Positions 1-4,566 of a stretch of DNA of 5,347 nt are shown here, in pieces. The notes under the pieces are model-generated. The model was not told the DNA's origin and did not search any database. It worked only from the letters and a program-made list of their open reading frames with translations. Position 1 is the first letter of the stretch, and each line of letters begins with the position of its first letter. Both the position numbers and the translations under genes were made by a program. The stretch spans positions 1 through 5,347 of the forward strand of contig ONYV01000223.1 of NCBI GenBank assembly GCA_900322105.1, in the 5' to 3' direction. Source of the stretch: an uncultured Eubacteriales bacterium. Lineage in GTDB: Bacteria; Bacillota; Clostridia; Oscillospirales; Acutalibacteraceae.

Positions 1-1
1 A

Positions 2-121
2 GCTTTGAAGCGTCTTGGTATTGACCTTGTTCCGTGCATTGTTATTGAAGGCTCGGAAGCCGATATTGCGGAAGAGCGGCTTGTCGATAATCGCCTGTCG
101 GAGCTTGCTGAGTGGGATGAC
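2..121 (+). other. ParB-like domain tail fused in frame to YqfD (junction near 110-150)
   Basis: Residues 1-40 of the leftmost frame contain LKRLGIDLVPCIVIEG followed by ERLVDNRLSELAEWDDE. This is the pattern at the end of phage and plasmid ParB/Srx-type N-terminal domains: 'aLk.LGi..VPviv' then '(R)l.DNr.sElaeWD'. It is not what YqfD carries here, which is a hydrophobic membrane segment and a short beta strand. The two homologies meet around codons 37-48 (bases 113-148), where both families have a charged helix, so the exact crossover cannot be fixed by eye. The domain assignment is from recognition of motifs, not a search. Confidence 0.65.
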
Positions 122-961
122 GAGCGCACGAAATATGAACTGCGTGAGATGCTTGCGGAATACGGACTGAAAGAGGGCGCATGGAGCAGAAGTCTGGATG
201 TGTCCGCCATTGTCAGCAGCCTGTCACTGAGAGAGCCGCGCATCAGCTGGATGACGATCAATTTACTTGGCACAAGAGCCGAGATCAACATCAGTCCCCG
301 TATGGCAAGAGATGAAAAAAGCGAAGCGGCGCTGAGCAATATGCTTTCTGCGTCAGACGGCACTGTAACAAAGGTGCAGGTGCATCGGGGTACGGCAAAC
401 GTCAGGGTAGGTGACGGTATACGGAAAAATCAGCTTCTTGTCAGCGGCGTGATGGAGTACAATAACGGCAATATTGTCCTCACGGATGCAAGCGCCCGTA
501 TCTACGCCGAAACCAACCGTAACATCAAGATATGCATCCCTAAAACATACGACCGCTATGAGCTTTTACAAACCACCGCCAAGCGCAGTCTGCACTTTTT
601 CGGACTGACGCTGCCCTTTTCCTTGACGGAAAACCCCGAAGATGCTGCTGTTGTTCGGTCTGTCCGAAAGCAAGCGTCCGTGAGCGGTCGGGAACTGCCG
701 ATCTGTCTGACGGAAGAAACGTGGAAAGTCTTTGAGAAAACGCCTGTGTCGCTGACATCAAAGCAGGCGGAGGAGATACTCAGAAAAAAACTTTCGCTCT
801 ATGAATTTTTCATGCTCAGTTCCCTTTCTGACGGTACTGTCAAAAAACGCACCGTCACACTTTCCGAAAAGGATGACGGTTATCTTCTCAGTGCAGATTA
901 TGTGATCGAAGAAGATGTCTGTGTGAAGTCGGTTGTACCTGTAGAAACGGAAGAGGAATGA
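2..961 (+). CDS. yqfD: YqfD-family sporulation protein, C-terminal part, with a foreign ParB-like N-terminus (5' partial)
   Basis: The frame is open to the left edge, so the true start is outside; the TTG at 5 has no visible ribosome binding site. Numbering from that TTG, residues ~41-318 match my memory of Bacillus subtilis YqfD: an AEYGLKEGAW stretch (51-60), WMTINLLGTRAEINI (82-96), a beta-rich segment DGTVTKVQVHRGTA (118-131), NQLLVSG (142-148), an IYAET segment, then a variable tail ending in VETEEE. YqfD is a mother-cell sporulation protein of about 400 residues with an N-terminal cytoplasmic part and one membrane segment. Here both are absent; residues 1-40 resemble a ParB domain instead. 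As written the product would lack its membrane anchor and probably not work. A downstream phoH, the usual neighbour of yqfD, is not present. Family call is firm for the C-terminal part; the integrity of the gene is doubtful. Confidence 0.82.
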   Translation, partial: ALKRLGIDLVPCIVIEGSEADIAEERLVDNRLSELAEWDDERTKYELREMLAEYGLKEGAWSRSLDVSAIVSSLSLREPRISWMTINLLGTRAEINISPRMARDEKSEAALSNMLSASDGTVTKVQVHRGTANVRVGDGIRKNQLLVSGVMEYNNGNIVLTDASARIYAETNRNIKICIPKTYDRYELLQTTAKRSLHFFGLTLPFSLTENPEDAAVVRSVRKQASVSGRELPICLTEETWKVFEKTPVSLTSKQAEEILRKKLSLYEFFMLSSLSDGTVKKRTVTLSEKDDGYLLSADYVIEEDVCVKSVVPVETEEE

Positions 962-1033
962 AAATTGAATATGGCACGAAAATAATGTTATTTGTTTGCA
1001 CATTCAAACCCCTGACAATCGCATGATATGGTC

Positions 1034-1062
1034 TTGCAAAAATTCTGATTGTATGGTACTAT
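1034..1062 (+). promoter_or_regulatory. sigma-A promoter for the DUF6472-like/popT unit
   Basis: TTGCAA at 1034-1039 and TACTAT at 1057-1062 are separated by exactly 17 bp, and TGG directly precedes the -10 box, giving an extended -10 (TGn). The predicted transcription start is near 1069, about 20 nt before the ATG at 1089. This fits the gene order: a new unit starts after yqfD, and no terminator is seen between 961 and 1034. Confidence 0.6.
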
Positions 1063-1088
1063 ATACAGCGGCGAAAGGGGGAAATGGA

Positions 1089-1274
1089 ATGTCGTCAGGC
1101 TTTTCGGGCTGTGAAAGCTGCAGTCACTATGTATATAACGAAGAGTATGAATGCTACGAATGTCTTGTGAATTTAGATGAGGACGAAACGGCGCGGTTTT
1201 TGTCGGGAACACTCGAATCCTGTCCGTATTACAGTAATGATGATGAGTACAGGATCGTTCGCAGGCAAATGTGA
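1089..1274 (+). CDS. small cysteine-rich DUF6472-like protein (61 aa)
   Basis: The start is the ATG at 1089, preceded by AAAGGGGG at 1074-1081 with a 7-nt gap; the frame is open upstream to a TTG at 996, but that would place the promoter inside the gene and has no ribosome binding site. The 61-residue acidic protein has Cys8-x2-Cys11, Cys22-x2-Cys25 and Cys45, with a core NLDEDE (28-33) and RFLSG (36-40), and ends EYRIVRRQM. Paired CxxC motifs suggest a small metal-binding (zinc-ribbon-like) fold; that is inference. From memory the pattern matches short clostridial proteins classed as DUF6472, function unknown. It has no signal peptide or membrane segment, so it should be cytoplasmic. It lies 24 bp before popT and is probably cotranscribed with it. 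Confidence 0.8.
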   Translation: MSSGFSGCESCSHYVYNEEYECYECLVNLDEDETARFLSGTLESCPYYSNDDEYRIVRRQM

Positions 1275-1280
1275 TAGAAA

Positions 1281-1287
1281 GAAGGAG
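1281..1287 (+). promoter_or_regulatory. ribosome binding site of the DUF368/popT gene
   Basis: GAAGGAG is followed by an 11-nt gap to the ATG at 1299. A closer ATG at 1289 is in another frame and directly abuts the site, so 1299 is preferred. The spacing is slightly long. Confidence 0.6.
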
Positions 1288-1298
1288 TATGAAATATT

Positions 1299-2246
1299 AT
1301 GAAGCTGCTGAAAAAATACTTTGGCATTGTTCTGAATATGATCTACGGCTGCATCATCGGCGTTGCAAATATCATTCCGGGCGTCAGCGGCGGTACGATG
1401 GCGGTCATGCTGAATATCTATGATAAACTCATTGACGCTTTTACGGGACTAAGACGGCACTTTAAGCAAAGCATCAAATTCCTGCTGCCCGTACTGCTGG
1501 GCGCAGGTATCGGTATCGTGCTGTTCTCAAAGCTCATCGAATACATGATCGTAAATCATCCGCTGCCGACCTGCTTTTTCTTTATCGGTCTGATCCTCGG
1601 CAGTCTGCCGCTGGTGTTTCGACGCGGACTGGAAACAAAGCTGCGTTTGCCTTCGTTCATTCCGCTGATCCTTATGCTGGGGCTGATGACGGCTCTTGCT
1701 TTTGTCAAGACAAGCGGCGCAGAAACGGCAAATACAGGATTTGAGCTGAACTTCGGCAGCTGGATGTTTTTGTTCGGCGGTTCGGCGGTTGCGGCGGTGT
1801 GTATGATCATTCCGGGTGTGAGCGGCTCAATGATACTGATGGTCTTTGGACTGTATTCGACCGTCATCGGCGCGATTTCCGATCTGACAAAGCACTTTAT
1901 GAACAGCTGCATGATCCTGCTCCCTGTCGGACTTGGCGTGATCGCAGGTATCGTGTGCGGCGCAAAGCTCATCGACATCTGTATCAAACGGTTTCCGCAG
2001 ATGACTTACTTTGCGATCATCGGTCTGATGCTCGGCTCGCCTCTGGTGATCTTCATGAAATTCCAGAGCCAGAGTCAGGCGCAGGAGATCAACAACTTCA
2101 CCTTTACCGCCGTCAATATCACGGTGTCGGTTGTGGTATGTCTGGTGGGTATTGCGATCGCACTGTTCTTTGGCAGCGACAAGCTCCGTGAAAAGATCGC
2201 AAAGAATGAAGATGAAACGGTCACTGTTGTCAAAAAAGAAAAATGA
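1299..2246 (+). CDS. popT: DUF368 family membrane protein, PopT-type undecaprenyl-phosphate translocase
   Basis: This 315-residue hydrophobic protein carries the DUF368 signature twice: NIIPGVSGGTM at residues 24-34 and MIIPGVSGSMI at 169-179. The paired motifs show the internal duplication typical of this transporter fold. About eight hydrophobic segments are visible, separated by short basic loops such as FRRGLETK and the GLRRHFKQS loop; the C-terminus is charged and cytoplasmic-looking. Published work on DUF368 (PopT) and DedA (UptA) proteins assigns them to returning undecaprenyl phosphate, the lipid carrier for peptidoglycan and other envelope polymers, from the outer to the inner leaflet. 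Length is normal for the family (about 270-320). It is the last gene of its unit, closed by the terminator at 2253-2274. The family is near certain; the substrate is taken from family knowledge. Confidence 0.92.
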   Translation: MKLLKKYFGIVLNMIYGCIIGVANIIPGVSGGTMAVMLNIYDKLIDAFTGLRRHFKQSIKFLLPVLLGAGIGIVLFSKLIEYMIVNHPLPTCFFFIGLILGSLPLVFRRGLETKLRLPSFIPLILMLGLMTALAFVKTSGAETANTGFELNFGSWMFLFGGSAVAAVCMIIPGVSGSMILMVFGLYSTVIGAISDLTKHFMNSCMILLPVGLGVIAGIVCGAKLIDICIKRFPQMTYFAIIGLMLGSPLVIFMKFQSQSQAQEINNFTFTAVNITVSVVVCLVGIAIALFFGSDKLREKIAKNEDETVTVVKKEK

Positions 2247-2252
2247 TCCTTT

Positions 2253-2274
2253 GTCCTCCTTCGGGAGGACTTTT
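2253..2274 (+). terminator. rho-independent terminator after popT
   Basis: GTCCTCC (2253-2259) pairs perfectly with GGAGGAC (2264-2270) around a TTCG tetraloop closed by C-G, an exceptionally stable loop. TTTT follows at 2271-2274, then CTTAA. It begins 6 bp after the popT stop codon and isolates the sbcDC leader from upstream transcription. Confidence 0.92.
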
Positions 2275-2290
2275 CTTAATGTCCGAAATA

Positions 2291-2346
2291 ATTCTCATCA
2301 TAGAAACGGCGGTTGAATCACGCTGTAAAATATGCTATGATGAGAA
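2291..2346. repeat. 12-bp perfect inverted repeat surrounding the sbcDC promoter
   Basis: TTCTCATCATAG (2291-2302, read with the base at 2291 as the first or second of the arm) is the exact reverse complement of CTATGATGAGAA (2335-2346). The arms are about 44 bp apart centre to centre, near four helical turns. The right arm contains the whole -10 box TATGAT; the -35 box lies in the 32-bp spacer. A smaller pairing CGGCG/CGCTG (about 2307-2325) sits inside. The layout suits a pair of operator half-sites or a DNA cruciform rather than a terminator, because no T-run follows on the + strand. Confidence 0.65.
2313..2341 (+). promoter_or_regulatory. strong sigma-A promoter for the sbcDC leader RNA
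   Basis: TTGAAT at 2313-2318 and TATGAT at 2336-2341 are spaced by exactly 17 bp, and TGC directly precedes the -10 box (extended -10). The expected start of transcription, about 2347-2350, falls just before the first base of the large closing stem at 2351, so the RNA would begin almost exactly at the foot of the structure. Confidence 0.8.
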
Positions 2347-2347
2347 A

Positions 2348-2495
2348 AACAGACTTCCTCGGGAAACGGAGAAGTGCCGTATTACGCAGGATATTTTGTG
2401 CCGTAAAAAGCGTCTCGAGTGCAGCACTACTTGGTGTCATGCAAGGGAGAGACACTTCGCTTGGCGGTGCTTCGGAAGTTTCCGAGGAAGTCTAA
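2348..2495 (+). ncRNA. structured leader RNA upstream of sbcD (candidate sbcD RNA motif)
   Basis: Outer helix: 2351-2367 pairs with 2478-2493 as 16 Watson-Crick pairs with one bulged G at 2363. After an asymmetric GGA/GGAA internal loop, an inner helix pairs 2371-2379 with 2465-2473 (9 pairs, two of them G-U). Inside, TTACGCA (2382-2388) can pair with TGCCGTAA (2399-2406, one bulged C), and GTCTC (2412-2416) with GAGAC (2449-2453). The G-U pairs indicate selection on RNA rather than a DNA repeat. The leader lies between a matched promoter and the sbcD ribosome binding site, with no terminator at its end. I recall an 'sbcD RNA motif' predicted by comparative genomics of gut metagenomes upstream of sbcD; identity with it is not verified. 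No tmRNA, SRP or T-box signature is present. It could also be processed into a separate small RNA. Confidence 0.72.
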
Positions 2496-2501
2496 TGATA
2501 T

Positions 2502-2507
2502 AGGGAG
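2502..2507 (+). promoter_or_regulatory. ribosome binding site that fixes the sbcD start
   Basis: AGGGAG ends 9 nt before the ATG at 2517. The in-frame TTG at 2508 directly abuts this site and cannot be used, so translation starts at 2517. The site begins 8 nt after the leader's closing stem. Confidence 0.85.
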
Positions 2508-2516
2508 TTGAAAACA

Positions 2517-3626
2517 ATGAAGCTGCTGCATTTATCAGATTTGCATTTGGGTCTGAAAATATGCGAAATATCCATGCTCGATGAACAGCGGTATGTGTTT
2601 GAGCAGGTCTTTGACTGCATAAAAGAACATCACATAGACGCCGTGCTGATCTCGGGAGATGTGTATGATAAAAGCATTCCGCCTGTGGATGCGGTGAAGC
2701 TGTTTGATGAAATCCTGTTCAGGCTTTCGGAAATGAATGTGCCGATACTCATCATCAGCGGCAACCATGATTCCGCAGAACGTCTTTCTTTTGGCGCAAG
2801 AGTCATGAGCAGACAGCGTATCTGGGTGGTCACGAATGTCAAAGAGGCTTTGGAGCCTGTTACGCTCAGGGATGAATATGGGGATGTGAATTTCTATCTG
2901 CTGCCGTTTTTGCGTCCTTCCGACGTGAACAATGCTTTCTCACAAAGTATTGCAGGATATACAGAAGCGATCCGTTTTATGATCGAACAGATGAAGGTTG
3001 ATCCTGCCAAAAGGAATGTGATGCTTGCCCATCAGTTTGTGTCGGGAGCGTCTGTGTCGGATTCCGAACTGACGGTCGGCGGAACGGATTGTGTAGACAG
3101 GGCTGTGTTTGATGTGTTTGACTATGCCGCTCTCGGACATCTGCATACGCCGCAGAGGGTCGGAAAAGATACCGTTCGCTACTGCGGAACGCCGCTGAAA
3201 TATTCCCTGTCGGAGATCGGTCATCAGAAGTCCATGACGATCGTGACGCTGGGAGAAAAGACGGATATCACACTCGATACCGTACCCTTTGTGCCGCAGC
3301 ATGAGATGAGAAAGCTCAAGGGAAGTTATCGTGAGCTGATGGAAGGAACACCGTCGGAGGACTACCTTTATGTGGAACTGACAAACAATGAAGATGTGCC
3401 GTATGCAGCGTCGGGATTGCGGCAGATCTATCCGAACCTGATTTCGTTGTCGTACCTCAGAAATAACCGCTCAGGCGGCGAAACGGTCGTTATGCTGAAT
3501 GCGGAAGATGAAAAATCGCCCGAAGAAATATTTGAAGAACTGTTCATGCAGCAGCATCCCGATTCCGAGATCACAGAGCTGCAGCACGCAACATTACGGG
3601 ACATGATAGAGCAGGTGTGGAGGTGA
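2517..3626 (+). CDS. sbcD: SbcD, nuclease subunit of the SbcCD DNA repair complex
   Basis: SbcD is the Mre11-like manganese-dependent phosphoesterase that, with SbcC, opens DNA hairpins and trims blocked or protein-bound double-strand ends. All metal-binding motifs of the calcineurin-like nuclease fold are intact in this 369-residue protein: SDLHLG (Asp8, His10), SGDVYD (Asp48), SGNHDS (Asn83, His84, Asp85), LAHQF (His172) and GHLH (His208, His210). The segment after about residue 270 is the capping/SbcC-binding region. Length is usual for clostridial SbcD. The start ATG is set by AGGGAG nine bases upstream. It is the first gene of the sbcDC operon, expressed from the promoter at 2313-2341 through a structured leader. 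It is cytoplasmic, and nothing in the gene suggests damage. Confidence 0.96.
   Translation: MKLLHLSDLHLGLKICEISMLDEQRYVFEQVFDCIKEHHIDAVLISGDVYDKSIPPVDAVKLFDEILFRLSEMNVPILIISGNHDSAERLSFGARVMSRQRIWVVTNVKEALEPVTLRDEYGDVNFYLLPFLRPSDVNNAFSQSIAGYTEAIRFMIEQMKVDPAKRNVMLAHQFVSGASVSDSELTVGGTDCVDRAVFDVFDYAALGHLHTPQRVGKDTVRYCGTPLKYSLSEIGHQKSMTIVTLGEKTDITLDTVPFVPQHEMRKLKGSYRELMEGTPSEDYLYVELTNNEDVPYAASGLRQIYPNLISLSYLRNNRSGGETVVMLNAEDEKSPEEIFEELFMQQHPDSEITELQHATLRDMIEQVWR
3619..3626 (+). promoter_or_regulatory. sbcC ribosome binding site inside the end of sbcD
   Basis: GGAGGTGA is a near-complete anti-16S match. It overlaps the sbcD stop codon TGA (3624-3626) and ends 4 nt before the sbcC ATG, implying translational coupling of the two subunits. 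Confidence 0.85.
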
Positions 3627-3630
3627 AAGT

Positions 3631-4566
3631 ATGCTGCCGTTAACATTAAGAATGTCTGCCTTCTGTTCGTATCTGGACGAAACGGAGATAGACTTTACAA
3701 GATTCGGACAGAAAGGGCTGTATCTTATCACAGGAGATACAGGAGCAGGAAAAACCACGATCTTTGACGCAATCTCCTATGCGCTGTATGGTGAAGCAAG
3801 CGGCGATATGCGTGAACAGAGGCTGCTTCGCAGTAAAAATGCGCCTGCCGATCAGCCGACTTATGTAGAACTGACTTTCCTGTCAAAGGGAAAGAAATAC
3901 ACCATCCGCCGCAGTCCCGAATATGAACGTCCTGCCAAAAGAGGAACGGGAACGGTCAAAAGCGCTGCCGAAGCAACCCTGACCATATGGCACGAAGAGG
4001 GCAAAGAAACAGAAACGCTGAGAAGAAATGACGGACGTGTCACTGATATCATCGGCATCGACACCAAGAAATTCAAACAGCTCTCGATGATTGCTCAGGG
4101 GGAATTCAAAAGGGTGCTGACTGCCGATACCGGCGAAAAGACAGAGATCCTGCGCGCGATCTTCGGAACGGAGCGGTTCAGCATCCTGCAGGAGAAGCTG
4201 AAAGAGAAAACGGATGAATGCAGACAGGAATATGAAAAACTCAGCACAGATATGCGCAGCCGTTTGCAGCAGGTGGAGTGTCAGCAGGACAGCCCGCTTG
4301 CCGAAAAGGTCACAGAAATGAAAATGAAGAACAGTGAAGTGGTGATCTCCCCGACGGAGAGCGCTGAACTGATCGGAATGCTGATCCGTGAGGACAGGGA
4401 AAGCTGCAAAGCCTGTGAGGAAAACTTCAAGGAAACATCGGAGGAGATCGATCAACTGAACACAGAGATCGGTAAGGCGGAGGAACGTGAAAAGCAAAGG
4501 GAAAAGTATCTTCAGACAAAAGCAAAGCTCAAAGCAGAACAGGAACGTCTGCCGCAGGTACAGTAA
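3631..4566 (+). CDS. sbcC: SbcC N-terminal fragment: ATPase half-domain and first coiled coil, ended by an in-frame TAA
   Basis: SbcC is the Rad50/SMC-like ATPase partner of SbcD. The 311-residue fragment has the Walker A motif GDTGAGKTT (35-43), the family's FDAISYALYGEASG stretch just after it, the arginine-rich strand region near 90, and the Q-loop MIAQGEFKRVL (Gln156). From about residue 180 it is highly charged, Glu/Lys/Gln-rich coiled coil. Normal SbcC is about 1,000 residues, with Walker B and the signature motif at the far C-terminus, so this product alone cannot form an ATPase site. The stop at 4564-4566 falls in mid coiled coil and the same frame continues afterwards. A single base change from GAA, CAA or AAA would explain it. 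The sbcD coupling and ribosome binding site are intact, so the lesion looks recent, or is a sequence error. Confidence 0.9.
   Translation: MLPLTLRMSAFCSYLDETEIDFTRFGQKGLYLITGDTGAGKTTIFDAISYALYGEASGDMREQRLLRSKNAPADQPTYVELTFLSKGKKYTIRRSPEYERPAKRGTGTVKSAAEATLTIWHEEGKETETLRRNDGRVTDIIGIDTKKFKQLSMIAQGEFKRVLTADTGEKTEILRAIFGTERFSILQEKLKEKTDECRQEYEKLSTDMRSRLQQVECQQDSPLAEKVTEMKMKNSEVVISPTESAELIGMLIREDRESCKACEENFKETSEEIDQLNTEIGKAEEREKQREKYLQTKAKLKAEQERLPQVQ
4564..4566 (+). other. premature in-frame stop codon (TAA) in sbcC
   Basis: CAG-TAA-ATG at 4561-4569 interrupts the SbcC frame with no change of frame: codons on both sides are in the same phase and both encode typical SbcC coiled coil. The four other stop codons in the window (961, 1274, 2246, 3626) are all TGA, so TAA is the odd one out, though four is too few to mean much. 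Confidence 0.9.

Noticed and set aside
996..1088. A longer small protein starting at TTG 996
   Set aside because: No ribosome binding site near 996, and the extension would cover a good extended -10 promoter; ATG 1089 has AAAGGGGG at the right distance.
1556..2191. Open frames overlapping popT on both strands (1556-1987 minus, 1799-2191 plus)
   Set aside because: They are shadows of a well-supported DUF368 gene, without start signals or family motifs.
2291..2346. The 12-bp inverted repeat as a second terminator or an insertion-sequence remnant
   Set aside because: There is no T-run after the + strand hairpin and only a weak one on the minus strand, where no gene ends; no transposase fragment or target duplication is visible.
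2348..2495. Leader RNA as 6S RNA, tmRNA, SRP RNA or a T-box
   Set aside because: No SRP GGAAG-type apical motif in context, no tmRNA ends or T-box sequence, and the region lacks the large central bubble expected for 6S RNA; position before sbcD favours a cis-acting leader.
2243..2503. Short open frames at 2243-2503 and 2313-2495 as genes
   Set aside because: They run through the terminator, the promoter and the paired arms of the leader RNA, have no ribosome binding site, and encode no recognisable protein.
2508..2516. TTG at 2508 as the sbcD start, adding MKT before the ATG
   Set aside because: The ribosome binding site AGGGAG ends at 2507, leaving no spacing; the ATG at 2517 gives 9 nt and the usual MKLLHLSDLHLG start.
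3883..4497. A 204-codon open frame on the minus strand opposite sbcC
   Set aside because: It is the Phe/Leu-rich mirror of a Glu/Lys-rich coiled-coil gene; the + strand has unmistakable SbcC motifs.
4564..4566. Recoding of TAA as a sense codon (all other stops in the window are TGA)
   Set aside because: Bacterial code changes known to me involve TGA, or TAG in phages, not TAA in clostridia; one internal TAA and four TGA stops are no real evidence.
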